Source: Anisodus tanguticus (Eukaryota; Streptophyta; Magnoliopsida; Solanales; Solanaceae). From it: 64,000 nucleotides of DNA. A model generated the notes under the pieces. That model ran no database searches. It saw nothing but the letters and a program-made list of their open reading frames with translations, and was not told where the DNA came from. Positions 1 through 10,619 of this stretch are shown here, one piece after another. The position numbers and the translations under genes are program-made. Numbering within the stretch: the stretch's first letter is position 1; each line of letters begins with the position of its first letter. The stretch spans positions 25,072,501 to 25,136,500 of the forward strand of contig CM067539.1 in assembly GCA_034509755.1 (NCBI GenBank). The letters are read 5' to 3'.

Positions 1-582
1 CAACTATGAAAGCCCAAGATTCCTCCCGCTCTTCTTTGTTTCGATAGGGCATTTATTTGGATAACAAGATCGGGGAGCTCGGTAACCAACATGTAGTTTG
101 GGAATTGGATCAGAAAGCGGACAGTGAACGGCTGGCCCAACTGGAGAATGAGTGAATTGCGTGAAAAAACAGACTTGCTCAAGCAACGCTAACACTCCCT
201 GCTAGTCTTTCCGGTGGTATCCGATAGAACTTATTCTTCGGTTATGACTACTCCTTCGCCAATTGATCCCGTTACTCAGTTGTCAGCCGACATCCTTATG
301 GACTTGCAATCCGAAGACATCGCTGCTTCAGTTACTCAAGAGGTATTGTCAGAAGCCGAACAGTAGCCAGAGGACACTCTAGCAGCCGACACTCAAGCTT
401 TTACCGTGACCCCATAAGTTCTAGTGGCTGAGCCTTTGTTGGATGTGGTAAGGGGAGTCCCAGAAGAAGTAGGAGCGGATGAGGTAGTAGCCGTTTTGGC
501 TACCACAGACGGCCAAGCAGCCATAGATTCGGCTAATCCTGAGATTTCTGTAACTGATAATCTACCTTATCAATGCACTTGA
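1..582 (+). pseudogene. Antisense open reading stretch beside the Tat retroelement
   Basis: Plus-strand reading frame running against the retroelement to its right. From an ATG at 244 the frame reads MTTPSPIDPVTQLSADILMD and continues to 582 with only two internal stops (364-366 and one near 415). The composition is acidic and rich in A, V, E and D. Further left, around 56-160, another plus frame reads as charged heptad-like sequence (for example KIGELGNQ, SERLAQLENE), suggesting a coiled coil. Tat-lineage elements such as Grande and Retand are known to carry an antisense ORF between pol and the 3' LTR, and plant-mobile-domain proteins often end in such coiled coils. Assignment to that class is an inference. 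No protein family is recognised with confidence, and it is broken. Confidence 0.4.
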
Positions 583-1517
583 GTAGCACTCCATTTATGC
601 TCCTTTTGTAAATATCATCATCAATGAGCACATACTTCAAGGCTCTCCCTCTTAACCTTAAGGTCCTTGCAAGTGGAATGATATTTTAAGTAGCCGATTA
701 ACACATGATTCCACGAGTCGATCTGGTCCATGGACAACACTTCGGCTGGCAGCTCATCATACTCTAGGGTGAGTAGGGACTTCTTAAAGCCAGAAGTTTC
801 TTGTGCTAAGTCGGTAGCCTCAATATTCATGCCCCTGGGAATATAACTTAACGTAGATGATGTGAACCTATTAAGTAACCTTCTAGCCGTTTTGTAACGG
901 GCCAACAAATTTGGATTTTTACAGTCATATTCCCCAGCCAGTTGCTTGATAACCAACTGAGAGTCTCCACGAATCTTGATGCACTTTGCTTTCATAGAGA
1001 CTAGAAGTTTGAGTCCTATGATGAGAGCATCATATTTAGCTTGGTTATTTGTCAAGTCAGAATCTAACCGATAAGAGAACCTCCACATTTCATCTCTAGG
1101 ATTGGTTATCGTTGTTCCGGCTCTGACCCCCTTCTAGGTTTTTGACCCATCAAAAGTTAGCGTCCAAGGAACGACGTCTATACATGCAGTAGAGGGGGAG
1201 CATGGGTGTTCCACATCTATACAAGGGTTGTCGGCCAAGAAATCAGCTACCGCCTGACCTTTGACAACCCTGAGTGGCCTATACTCGAGAGAAAACGCAG
1301 TGAGCTTGATTGCATATTTCATTAGTCGTCCTTGCAAAACAAGTCTATTCAATAAGTACCGGACGATGTCAATCTTGCACAAAATGTGAACCACATGTGG
1401 CATTAGATAATATTCAAGTTTTGTACAAGCATAGAATAAGGACAAACAAAGTTTCTCTATAGGGGTATATCTAGTTTCAGCTTCATTGAGCATTCGGCTA
1501 AGATGGTAAACTACCAT
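545..1517 (-). pseudogene. Tat pol: RNase H plus archaeal-type RNase H
   Basis: The first domain (1517 to about 1140) has the gypsy RNase H signature of SRMLNEAETRYTPIEKLCLSLFYA, shown here as its parts SRMLNEAETRY and IEKLCLSLFYA, and ends in VKGQAVADFLADNP. The second starts at WTLTFDGSKT (about 1150), is cut by a stop, and resumes at 1088 with NNQAKYDALIIGL and IRGDSQLVIKQLAGEY. That is the D/E/D layout of the dual RNase H found in Tat elements. A frameshift near 630 lets the reading continue (LIDDDIYKRSINGVLLKC) to about 545, where homology to pol stops before any integrase. Nonfunctional. Confidence 0.85.
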
Positions 1518-1683
1518 TTGGTTCTATCATCAGCATCATGTGCTAACAGGCAGTCGATAGACAAATTGGCAGCCGAGATATACAATTCCAACAGTTTCTC
1601 TGGCATGTGAGGCATCAGCACATGAGGAGTTGCTAGGGCCTTTTTAATTTGGTCAAATGCCTCTTACTGTTTCGGGCCCCATA

Positions 1684-2878
1684 CTAGCTCTTCTGACCCT
1701 TTAGCCTAAGCAAAGGTGAGAAAGCATTCATTTTGCCAGCTGAATTAGATATGAACCTCCTTAGGAAGTTAATCTTCCCTAACAGGCTTTGTAACTCCTT
1801 CTTTGTTCTGGGTGGTGCAGATTCCATTACGGCCTGAGCTTTGTTACGATCTATCTCAATACATTTCTTATGTACCAAGAAGCCCATGAAGTTGCCAGTC
1901 GATACTCCGAACATGCACTTGGATGAATTCATTTTAAGATTATGAATCCTCATTATTTTTAGTGCTTGTTCAAGATCAGCTAAATGATCTTTGAAGTCCT
2001 TAGACCTCACCACCACATCATCAATGTAGACCTCCACAGTCTTACCGATCAAATCATGGGATATGACGTTCATTGCCCTCTGATAAGTAGCACCAGCATT
2101 CTTCAGGCCAAATGGCGTAACTACCCACTCGTAAATGCCCAAGGCTCCTCGACACCTAAAAGCAGTCTTGTGAGTATCCTTCTCGGCTACTACTATCTGA
2201 TTATAGCCGAAGTATCTATCCATAAATGTCAGCACACCGTTAGCGGCCGCCAAATCGACTAGCATATCTGCTATAGGCATGACATATTCATCTTTGGGAG
2301 TGGCTAGATTTAGGTTCCTGTAATCAATACATACCCGAACCTTGCCATTCTTCTTCTTGACTGACACAATGTTTGCCAACCATTCCACATACCTAGCTGT
2401 TCTGATAAACTCGTCATTCAATCTCAGCTTTAATTTGAGGCATCAGCTGAGGGTGATATCTCCTGGGCGGTTGTTTATGAGGTTCGAAACCCTCCTTAAT
2501 TGAAAATCTATGCTCTACCAAAGTACGTGCCAGCCCAGGCATTTCATGATAATCCCACGCGAAGAAGTCATTATACTGCAATATAAAAGTCATTATGCTT
2601 TGTTTATCCTCCCCCTTCAGCAAGCCACTAATATGTGTTAGCCGAGGGACTTCCTCAGTTCCCAAGTTGATATCTTCCAAGGGATCCTGAGACTCAAAAC
2701 TAGGCATAGCCCTTCTTATGGGCGATTCAAGTTCCATCGATAACTCGATGTCATCGGCTGCCAGTGTTGGTTCTCTATTGTATCCCCCTACATGTGATGC
2801 CTCGGCTATCCCTACTTCAAAACGTAGAGCAGTCAGTCGATGCCACAGATCACGTATGATTTGGGCCTCTTCAATCAT
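1684..2878 (-). pseudogene. Tat pol: reverse transcriptase
   Basis: Two overlapping reading frames (2878-2414 and 2421-1684) make up one RT domain interrupted by a frameshift near 2415. Recognisable pieces are the upstream linker HRFSIKEGFEPHKQPPRRY, the fingers (VRVCIDYRNLNLATPKDEY), the palm FGLKNAGATYQRAMN, and the catalytic YIDDVVVRSKD with both aspartates present. The thumb (LLGKINFLRRFISN) follows. The domain is complete in outline. It lies between protease and RNase H as expected for Ty3/gypsy. Confidence 0.9.
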
Positions 2879-3071
2879 CTAACTCTTCCAAGGTAAGCCG
2901 TGGTTTGGCTAATTGTTTTATTTCAAAACCTCATGAAGTTAGATTGCAGTATTCCCAATATCCTTTTTCGTACTGCTCCGCGACAGCTATGGGAGCAACA
3001 TAGGGTGAATATAAGACAGCCTCCAAGCTCTTAACCATTGCTTGAAATTGTTTATCGTCGGCTGGGATGAT

Positions 3072-3869
3072 TTATATCTTTTCTCCTTCCCAAAAAATGA
3101 ACTTTTGATGCATGGTGGAAGTAAGGCATCGACTGGTGTGAATCCAGTCTCTGCCCAATAGGATAGCGTAGGACGGTTTGTCATCTATCACAAAGAAAGC
3201 AGATCTAACCGTCTTAGGACCTACGGTGATTTCTGCTACTAAGATCCCCAAAGCTTCAGAGGCCTCTCTTATAAAGCTAGCCATTTTTATGTTAGTTGGG
3301 ATGAGATCCTCCCTGGTTTTATTTAGGCTTTTCAAAGTAAGCAGCGACATCACATTCAGCATAGCCCCATTGTCGATGAACACTCGGCTGATGGCTTTGT
3401 CGTTGATGTAAGACTTAACATAGAGGGGTTTGAGGTGTTTAACCATCTCTTCCGTAGGTGCACCAAATGCAGTGCTCAAAGTGTCCCTAGCCGTGGTATC
3501 GTCTATAGTCGCCCATTCAGTGTCTTCCATATACACATCACCTTCTAGGCTATCCAGCGTAGAATGGCCAACCCAGAACTCACATGGAATCAAGCTAACC
3601 ATTTCAATAGCAGCCCAAATCTCATTGTCCGAATCATGCATATATAAATCGATGATGGAGTCTCCCACCTCATCTAACTCGATTGACAAGAAGCTAATAT
3701 CTTCCATCTCTTTGAGGCATATAGGAAACGACTGAGGTTCTAATGCCTGGATCCTTTGCGCAATTTGTGGAACCGTCTCAGCTAGGGATTTTTTCAAGAC
3801 CGTAGTCTCCCGCTGAGGTTTCTCTATCGGGTCGTCATCCGGCTGTATATTCAGCTCTGGTTGGTCCAA
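3072..3869 (-). pseudogene. Tat pol: aspartic protease region
   Basis: A 265-codon open frame. Its N-terminal half is acidic linker. The retropepsin-like half contains RVFIDNGAMLNVM (active-site D-N/T-G-A motif) and the C-terminal AILLGRDWIH, equivalent to the hydrophobic-G flap-partner motif (LLGRPW/DW) of Tat and Athila proteases. A DNGA rather than DTGA active site is usual in these lineages. The frame stays open although its neighbours are broken, and it ends 190 bp before the next pol frame. Start codon choice is arbitrary because the protein is normally cut from a polyprotein. Confidence 0.75.
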
Positions 3870-3875
3870 AGCTTC

Positions 3876-4865
3876 TCATTCATGTGGCATTGTCTCTGAA
3901 GAAGTTGAGTCGAATGCCCGCTCTATAGCCTCAGTCACGGCAGACTCATGAATTTTCTGCTTATCGGCCGCCTTAGCGATGGATATCATGTGCAACGTTT
4001 GCTTCATCTTGCGCAAGGCTCTGGCGCATTGCATCCTTCTTTTTTGAGTCTTGGATACGACACTCGGTGGTGCCTCTTTCTTTCTAGAAGCCTGTTTGAC
4101 GAACCATTTTCCTTTCTCTACATTGGCGGTTGGCTTAATCATCCTCCGGGGTTTCAGATGACCTTCATCCCTCACTGTGATACGCAAGAAAGAAACTCTT
4201 TCTTTTATGTTGAACTCAGCCACCCTCTGTTTGGCTATGGGGAGTGGTTCGCTCGACTTTTCATCAACTGGTAGTCATGCTTGCCCCCCCCAAGCCTGCG
4301 CTTGGGGTCTGCTGGGTCCCTTTTGAATATTGGGTACTGTTTGTGAGGTTCCCGAGCAATGTGCTCTAGTTTATAAGGGCGGCTACAAAAACTGTTTCCA
4401 GTTGGTTGCTTGTTCGTGCCCTCATAGATGTCACGTAAGCTGCCTAGCCGATCAAACACAGAGGTCTTTGTGGCCTCCTCCTTACCAGTGGGATTCTTTA
4501 GGACCCATATATTTTTCATCGGTCATTTCTCCTTGACATCATTTGATTAATCTGGCTTAGCAAAGGACACCATGGATATCGGCACTGCGGGAAAGGGGTC
4601 AGTATCAACATATATTTCGGCTATGCTTTTATCGGCTAGCTTGAACCTCCCCTCCTTGATGCCCTTTTGAATCGCCTTCCTAAGACCACACAGTTATAAA
4701 TAGTGTGGCTATATGAGTTGTGTCATTTACAGTACTTCTTATCCTTGAGCTCTTCGGCGGATGGAATTGTATGGCCATCAAGCAGCCGAATCTATTTATC
4801 TTTAAGTAGATGATCAAAGATTTGATCTGCCTTCGTAATGTCAAACGAGTAACCGACCCTGTCAT
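3876..4865 (-). pseudogene. Tat gag C-terminal part with degraded zinc knuckle
   Basis: Frames 4865-4680, 4519-4235 and 4223-3876 cover the gag C terminus. Around 4680-4760 a broken zinc-binding stretch can be read in minus frames (KYCK, a stop where Trp is expected, HNSYSH, then NC). Downstream are VFDRLG, which is typical of this gag type, and basic segments such as PSVVSKTQKRRMQ (about 4060) that recur at the gag-pro junction of Tat elements. Several frameshifts and stops make it noncoding. Confidence 0.65.
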
Positions 4866-5650
4866 CAGTTGAACTCGTCTCCTTGCCTCTCGTAGCTTTC
4901 AAAGCTGGGCAAGAATATACCTTACCCCTGACAATCTCGGCTACCATTGCGTCTGCCGTGTAATCGGCTGACTCTGAGTCAGACTCATCTGCCTCAATAA
5001 TGGATACCAGATGGGAGCCTCGGTTTTGGTTAGCTCTTATTTTCCCCTTCTCCTGAATATATTGCTCTATTTGGCTAGCTTTCTCGGCTAACTGGCTTAA
5101 ATCAGAGCAAGATTGTCCTACTAATTTCTCATTTAGCTGAGGATGTATGTTGTTGATTATCATGTGGGCGCATTCCGATTCAGGGAAGTGTACAGTGCAT
5201 TTTCCAACCTTCCTTATGAATCTCTCGATATAGTCGGTAGCTGATTCTTCAACATGTTGCTTGAGATTCGTCAAATCGGTTACAGTGACCTGAGGTTGGG
5301 GCCAATAAAATCTATCACGGAAATAACGCTTCATGTCAACCCAGCTCTGTACGGAGTCGGGGTCAAGGATGAGTACCATGCGAATGTTGTTCCGGTTAGA
5401 AAAACGGGGAACAACTGCAGCTTGTGATACTCGTTCTGGACAACCTCACCACATTTGGTGGTAAATCTGCCAATGTGCTCAATGGTAGATTTGTCGTCAT
5501 CACCCGAGAAGGTGGCGAAGTTAGGCATCTTGAAGCCTCTAGGCAATGGTGCTATCTGATCTACCCAATCGAGGTAGGGCTTCCTGTAAACAGGTTTGTC
5601 CAAAGGTTTCAATTGGATGACAAAGTACCTCTTCATGGTATTCGCGATAG
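4792..5650 (-). pseudogene. Tat gag, N-terminal and capsid part
   Basis: Minus-strand gag read in two frames. The segment from about 5600 to 5331 contains GFKMPNFATFSGDDDKST and FLTGTTFAWYSSL. The segment 5379-4792 continues with DSVQSWVDMKRYFRDRFY, HVEESATDYIERF and NNIHPQLNEKLVG. These match the Retrotrans_gag layout (P-F-x-F-G-D start, WY-x-x-L-P, W-x-x-F-x-x-x-F). A frameshift sits near 5350. The N terminus is missing and replaced by copia RNase H sequence, described separately. Confidence 0.8.
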
Positions 5651-5930
5651 TTTCGAAGCCAACAGATCTCAGCCACAACATTTGCAAGGGACATTGAAGC
5701 TCCAAAAGAAGGTTTCGGAGCCAACAGATCTCAGCCATGACATTTGCAACTCCTCTATACTCTGTTTCTGCACTCGAACGGGATAATGTGGCTTGCCTTT
5801 TGGCAAACCAGGAAATGAGATTATCCTCTAAAAACACACGGTAGTCGAAGGTGGAGCGTCGCGTGTCCGGATATCCTGTCCAATCAATATCCGTATATGC
5901 TAACAACTTGGTCGATGTTGAGGGGTGCAT
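5331..5930 (-). pseudogene. In-frame chimera: copia RNase H fused to Tat gag
   Basis: One uninterrupted 199-codon frame. Residues 1 to about 85 are Ty1/copia RNase H (LLAYTDIDWTGYPDTRRST, ISWFAKRQATLSRSSAETEY, VMAEICWLRN). From about residue 100 it is Tat gag (KPYLDWVDQIAPLPRGFKMP). The switch occurs near 5650. The fusion results from a breakpoint joining two retroelements and is unlikely to be a selected gene: it lacks a complete domain at either end. It is nevertheless open across the joint. Confidence 0.75.
5651..5749. repeat. 62-bp-period duplication at the copia/gypsy junction
   Basis: A 37-bp unit starting TTTCG(A/G)AGCCAACAG occurs at 5651-5687 and again at 5713-5749 with few mismatches. 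The related element copia-2 has this sequence only once (near 23050). The extra copy lies exactly at the point where copia-1 stops and Tat gag begins, as expected for filler duplication during break repair. Confidence 0.75.
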
Positions 5931-6866
5931 ATGTAATCCATAATCAAGTGTGCCCTTAACATATCAAATGATACGTTTAAGGGCAGTAAAATGAGGCTCC
6001 CTAGGGGCATGCATAAATAAGCATACATGCTGAACAACATAAGCGATGCCAGGCTTGGTGAAAGTAAGATACTGGAGTGCACCTACAAGACTCCTGTAAA
6101 GAGTGGGATCGGACACTAGGTTACCATCAACAACACTAAGCTTTGATTTAAAGTCAACTGGAGTGGACATGATCTTGCAGTACGCTATTTAGCCTTGTAC
6201 ACTATCTCCTCTGCATACTTGCGCTGACATAAAAACATAGTATCTGTAGAACGAGTCACTAATATCCCAAAAAATAGCTCAAATTCCTCAGGTCAGTCCT
6301 AGCAAATTCAGTTTTAAGTAGTGCAATAATCTCATTTTTAACACATCAGGAGAGGCAGTAAGCACAATGTCATCCACATATAACAATAAATAATCAATGC
6401 TACTATCGTGATGAAAAGTAAATAGAGAATTATCACACTTGCTGGATACGAACTAAATTTTCATAATGTACTGTGCAAAGAGATCATACCACTCTCGAGG
6501 GGCCTGTTTCAAATCATAGAGTGACTTACGGAGATGGCATACATACTTAGGGGTTGCTGGATGGACAAAACCAGGTGGCTGGTGTATATAAACAGTTTCT
6601 TTCAGATCACCATGTAGAAACACATATTTTACATCAAGATGATAAATTGGCCAATGCTTTTCCATAGCAATACTCAGAACTGTGGGAATGGTATCTGATT
6701 TCATAATCGAACTAAACGTCTCACCACAATCAATACCCTCCTGCTGATTAGTGTTATTAGCCACTAGTCTCGCCTTGTACCTCTCTAGATCACCATTATC
6801 TCTGTATTTGTGACGAAAAAGCCACATGCATCGGATCACATTCACCCCCTTTGGTCTAGGAACCAA
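5713..6866 (-). pseudogene. copia-1 reverse transcriptase and RNase H
   Basis: Frames 6866-6453, about 6420-6360 and 6170-5964 give RT. They contain LERYKARLVANNTNQQEGID, HLDVKYVFLHGDLKETVY and SLYDLKQAPREWYD, and the catalytic LLYVDDIVL read near 6385. The frame 5930-5713 gives RNase H (AYTDIDWTGYPDTRRST, SRSSAETEYR). Stops occur at 6453 and between the RT blocks. These are standard Ty1/copia motifs. The C-terminal third of RNase H is missing because the element is fused there to Tat gag. Confidence 0.85.
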
Positions 6867-7623
6867 ATTCCAAGTGTGTTATTTCATTAAAGCATTAAAT
6901 TTCTCATACATGGCCGCATTCTAATTAGGATCTAGTTTGGCTGATTTTGGGTTTTGGGGAAATGGTTTGGGTAGACAAGTTAAACTGAATTTTAGATTTG
7001 AAAATCTCGTGTTGGGCACGGGTTTCCATATAGTGTGTGGGGGCTGATCGGGTGTGTTCGCTGGGTGTTGGGTTGGGGTCACTGTCGGGGGTTGTTTCCG
7101 GGATCTGGTCGGGTGTCTGAATCTGGTGATGGTTAGGTGTAGTGGATTGGGTATTGTGGCAGGATGATTGTGTTATGTGTTTAACTATGGGCTGGGTTGT
7201 GGGACCGATTTGGGTAGGTCAAGGGTAAGATGTGGGTTTCCGTGTGAGGTCGACAATGTGGGGCAGTATGTCGGTAGTGGCGACACAGTGGGATGTTACT
7301 GATCGGTGGTGGTACTGTGATGTTGGGCTGAGTGCCACTCATTGTGGCGATCGGCGTTGGAGGTGACAGAGCACTATATGGTGACAGAGGCGTAGAGTTA
7401 CCACCAGAGGTGGGAACTGGCATAGTCGGAAGATGGTCACGGTCACTACCGGAGGTGGCAGGGATGGCGGTGGTGGAATTGGGTTGGTTGCATGACACAA
7501 TTCGTCGAGTAGGACGGGAGAGGTGTCGGACTCAATAAAGGTGTAATCCGTGTTACGAAACTTTTGGATATTTTCAAATGGAAAGATAGCTTCGGCAAAC
7601 GTAATGTGACGAGAGATGTGAAT

Positions 7624-8430
7624 TTATCGGGTGGACACATCATAGCACAAATATCCCCTATGGTTAGGTGGGAATCCTACGAAGACACACGGAGTGGTTC
7701 GGGGTGCTAATTTGTGCGGGGCGGTAGAGGCAAGATTTGGGTAGCACAGACAGACAAAAATCCGAAGGTGATCATAAAAGGGAATCCGATGGAATAATAT
7801 TTTGGTTGGAGTCATGTTATGCAGAGTACTAGTAGACATAATAATGAGGATGTATTCTACCATTTTGACTGCATAGACCAAAAAGAGTGAGGGAGAGAGG
7901 CATGAAAAAGTAGTGTGAGAACTATGTTATTTATAGTGCGGATGATTCGCTCGGCTTTTCCATTGTGAGGGGAGGTGTAAGGACACGAAAGCCGGAAAAT
8001 CATGCCATTGTTTATGCAAAATTTGTGAAATGATAAATTATTAAATTCACGACTATTATCACACTGAAAGGATTTTATAACTTTCTCAAACTGTGTTTTA
8101 ATAAAATTACGAAATTCAAGAAATTTTGCAAACACTTTCGACTTAAATTTAAGAGGATAAATCCAAATAAAGTGAGAAAAGTCATATAGTAAGACAAGAT
8201 AGTATTTATGACCCAATGAACTAGAGATAGGAGAAGTCCACAAATCAGCATGAATAATATCAAATGGAGAAAACGTAACACTTTGAAATGACTTAAACGG
8301 AAGACGAACATGTTTGCCTAAGGAGCAAGAAACACAGTGTTGGACAAGTTTTCCATTATTACATTTAATAAAATTATTGCCTCTAAGGAAATTTAAAATT
8401 GGGGCACCTGGGTGTCCAAGCCTATTATGT
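7624..8430 (-). pseudogene. copia-1 integrase
   Basis: Minus frames 8243-7857 and 7881-7624, with a degraded GAG-pre-integrase zinc region near 8430-8310 (LGHPGAP, then a C-x2-C in HCVSCSLGKH). The catalytic core includes IKSFQCDNSREFNN (second Asp) and the glutamate motif YTSPHNGKAERIIR. The C-terminal part reads LFHRIPFYDHLRIFVCLCYP and CVFVGFPPNHRGY. One frameshift lies around 7870. The fold is recognisable but inactive. Confidence 0.8.
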
Positions 8431-8845
8431 CAAGTTGTCGGAGAGATGGTTGCGCGAGCGATGGGAGAGCAAGAGCTGGCAACAGAGGTGGATGGAAATG
8501 GATATAGATCTCACATGTTATTGCATCTCGTAAGAGATGTCCCCGTACGAAGATCCTTCACAATAAAACCAAAAGGGTCAAAGTCAACGGAGATGAAATT
8601 ATTACGAGTAAATTTACGGACTGAAATTAAATTCTTAATAATGTTTGGAGCATACAGGACGTTATGTAGGGAGAAGGGTGGGTGAAGAGGTTTGGTGTAT
8701 ATTGTACCATAACACTGAATTGGAATATGATGGCCATTACCAACAGTAATAAATTGAGGATACTTTAAACGAAGCAGTTGGGAAGATTACATGCCGATCG
8801 GGTGAGGTGAGATGTGTCCCCCGTATCCATGTATCAATTTTCATT
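8430..8845 (-). pseudogene. copia-1 aspartic protease region
   Basis: The minus strand near 8840-8800 reads W-Y-M-D-T-G-D-T-S-H-L-T, the copia protease active-site motif preceded by the usual aromatic residue. A shifted frame continues with VGNGHHIPI (about 8740), then LYAPNIIKNLISVRK (about 8650), the canonical end of copia proteases. Two or more frameshifts separate the blocks. The shadow plus-strand frame at 8314-8685 is not coding. Confidence 0.7.
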
Positions 8846-9099
8846 GGGATACTGCATGTTTAAGGAGCTGAAGGCCTGGCCTAAATCAGTGGGGGTCAGG
8901 CCCACGGGAAACTACTGCTGGACCGACATGTTGGCCTGTTGGCCGGTTGCACCTACTATATATGGTCTCTGTTTTGGGCCTGGACCAGGACCCAATAAGC
9001 CCATCTATTGAAACATCCCTTGGGCTTGTGGAGGCTGGAATGGAGAACCAGGCCAGTTAGGGAACACAGGCCACTGGGCATTCATGAGCCACTGACCGG

Positions 9100-10035
9100 G
9101 AAACTACTGCTGGGCCTTACCACCGCGACCCCTTCCTTTCCCCTATTTGCCGTTACCTTTGCCATGACCGCCTCTGCCTCCGCGGTTGTCCCGCTACTGG
9201 TTGTCCGGTGGTGGCTGCTGGGTGGTGGGGGCTCTGTTTTGCAGCGTATTTTCCACTGTTAATGCCTTTTGATTCTGCTCGTCCTGTTTAGAACGACGTG
9301 TTTCTTCCAATAATAACTGTGACTAAGCCTTATTAAAACTGGGTAAGGGATCTGCATATTGTATCATTATGGCTAGGGTATCATACTCACCTTTTGGAAG
9401 ACATGTGACTAGTTGGAGAACCATCTTTATTTCGAAAACAGGTGATCCCACGTTTGATAATTGGTTCGTCAATAGTTTCAATTGCTTGCAGTATTCGTAC
9501 ATGTTAAAGAAATTGACAAGATGTGTGTTGTTAAACTGTTCTCCAAATAAACAGCACGAGTATTCTTGTTGTCCTAAAAAAATTCTTCTAACCGAATCCA
9601 TAACTCGTGAGCAGAGGCGCCGGTTTTCAGAATAGTGAGGAGCAAGTCCTGAGAAATAGTTTCATAGATCCACTACTTGACAAAGGCGTCCAGACGACGC
9701 CATGTAGTGTCGTCAACCTCAATGGGGCGAGGGAGAGAGTCATCAATGTGATCCAGCACGTTGTAGACACATGCATGGATACGGAAGAGTTCGACTCATG
9801 GAGAATACTGACCATTTTCTTGATAAAAAATTATAGGGATGGAGTTCTTAATGTTAGTTACGGTGAGTGTTGGGTGAACAGATACTGAAAAGGATGGTTT
9901 GGGTATGTCAGGGATGACGACAGTTGAGGTTGATGCTGCTGTGGGAGTTGTGGGAGGAGTCATTAAAGTGGAGTATTTTTGTGGGAGTAGTAGAGAAAAG
10001 ACAAAGAAGAAGATGGGATGATTTCGGCCAAACAA
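9100..10035 (-). pseudogene. copia-1 gag
   Basis: The N terminus is read from 10035 or from an internal ATG at 9963 (MTPPTTPTAAST, then NIKNSIPIIFYQENGQYS). The middle is in other minus frames at 9815-9620. The frame 9601-9323 has EYSCCLFGEQFNNTHLVNFFN and LVTCLPKGEYDTLA. These blocks match gag of copia-2 (EEQFNNTR, VAGLPKGEYDTL). The glycine/arginine-rich C terminus around 9100-9250 is broken. Frameshifts are frequent; no zinc knuckle is legible. Confidence 0.75.
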
Positions 10036-10120
10036 TGGTGTCGCCGCCGGGGTGGTGATCCCGAGGTAGTGGGCGGCGGCGGTTTAGTGGAAGAAAAAGA
10101 AAAGTAGGGTTTAGGGTTTA

Positions 10121-10133
10121 GCTCTTGATACCA
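10121..10133 (-). other. copia-1 primer binding site
   Basis: On the minus strand, TGGTATCAAGAGC directly follows the LTR end TACA. It resembles the plant initiator-methionine tRNA 3' end complement (TGGTATCAGAGC) with one extra base, and the same variant is present in copia-2 (24566-24578). This fixes the internal edge of the 5' LTR. Confidence 0.8.
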
Positions 10134-10321
10134 TGTAAGATTGTATTAATATCTCCTTAGGAAGGCTTTCTCATTAATACAAATATATATAGTGTACAAT
10201 GTGTAGAACCCTAGTACAGTAAGAATTCTCTATTTACCATAATTCTACATCACTAAATATTTACACAATATATGTGATATATTCTAATTATGCTGGTGGG
10301 ATTGAATTGGGTTCTAGTACA
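10134..10321 (-). repeat. copia-1 5' LTR (188 bp)
   Basis: Bounded on the plus strand by TGTAAGATTG at the left and TTCTAGTACA at the right, so on the minus strand it begins TGTACTAG and ends CTTACA next to the primer site. It aligns with the copia-2 3' LTR (22581-22750), sharing the ATTAATAxxAATATATATAGTGTACAAT core. Short LTRs of this size are usual for this copia type. Confidence 0.8.
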
Positions 10322-10366
10322 CGTTAATAGGGTTATTGATTTGGGTTTTGAATCAAGCATTTAATC

Positions 10367-10498
10367 ATGGAATGGAATGATGGTGGCGGTGCCGGTGGAA
10401 ACGGCAACAACAATTTCATCAATTTCTTCAATTCGTACAAGCAAAAACTAAAAATAAAGGAGAATTTGTTCATGAAATTAGAGGAGGAAGGCGTTTGA
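10367..10498 (+). CDS. Unrecognised 43-residue ORF
   Basis: Short frame starting MEWNDGGGAGGNGNNNFINF and ending in KLEEEGV before a TGA. The Gly/Asn-rich start followed by a charged Lys/Glu helix-like stretch looks more protein-like than random AT-rich DNA. It sits in 300 bp of otherwise unassigned sequence between copia-1 and a Tork-like remnant, so it could be the first exon of a disrupted host gene or chance. No family is recognised and no promoter could be assigned. Confidence 0.2.
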   Translation: MEWNDGGGAGGNGNNNFINFFNSYKQKLKIKENLFMKLEEEGV

Positions 10499-10619
10499 AC
10501 TTGTGTCGTAAACAATTGGTTGTGGTCATTTGGTTGGAGCGTCGCCGGAGAAGAATTGGTAAGCTGCTTTAACGAGTACCTTAGATAAATGTCCATGCTC
10601 TACGCACTCATGAAACCAG

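Larger units (their letters stand above)
545..5650 (-). mobile_element. Ty3/gypsy retrotransposon, Tat lineage, internal part
   Basis: Minus-strand order is gag (5650 to 3876), protease (3869 to 3072), reverse transcriptase (2878 to 1684), RNase H (1517 to 1134) and a second RNase H (1110 to 545). The extra archaeal-type RNase H after the usual one is a hallmark of the Tat lineage (Ogre, Retand, Grande). All domains are split by stops or frameshifts. No integrase follows the second RNase H, and neither LTR is in the window. The right edge is fused to copia-1 at about 5650, and the left edge runs into an antisense open stretch. This is therefore a deletion-truncated, non-functional copy. Confidence 0.85.
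5651..10321 (-). mobile_element. Ty1/copia retrotransposon copia-1, 3' truncated
   Basis: Minus-strand order is 5' LTR (10321 to 10134), initiator-Met-type primer site, gag, protease, integrase, RT and RNase H, which is the copia order. The RNase H is cut at about 5713 and the 3' LTR is absent. All coding segments contain stops or frameshifts. It is the same family as copia-2 (22581-24602), judged from matching LTR, gag and protease-region sequence. The flank beyond the 5' LTR is CGTTA; the partner target duplication is lost with the 3' end. Confidence 0.85.

Noticed and set aside
7181..7538. Pro/Thr-rich minus frame and its plus-strand shadow
   Set aside because: Corresponds to the variable linker between integrase and RT of copia-1, not a separate gene.
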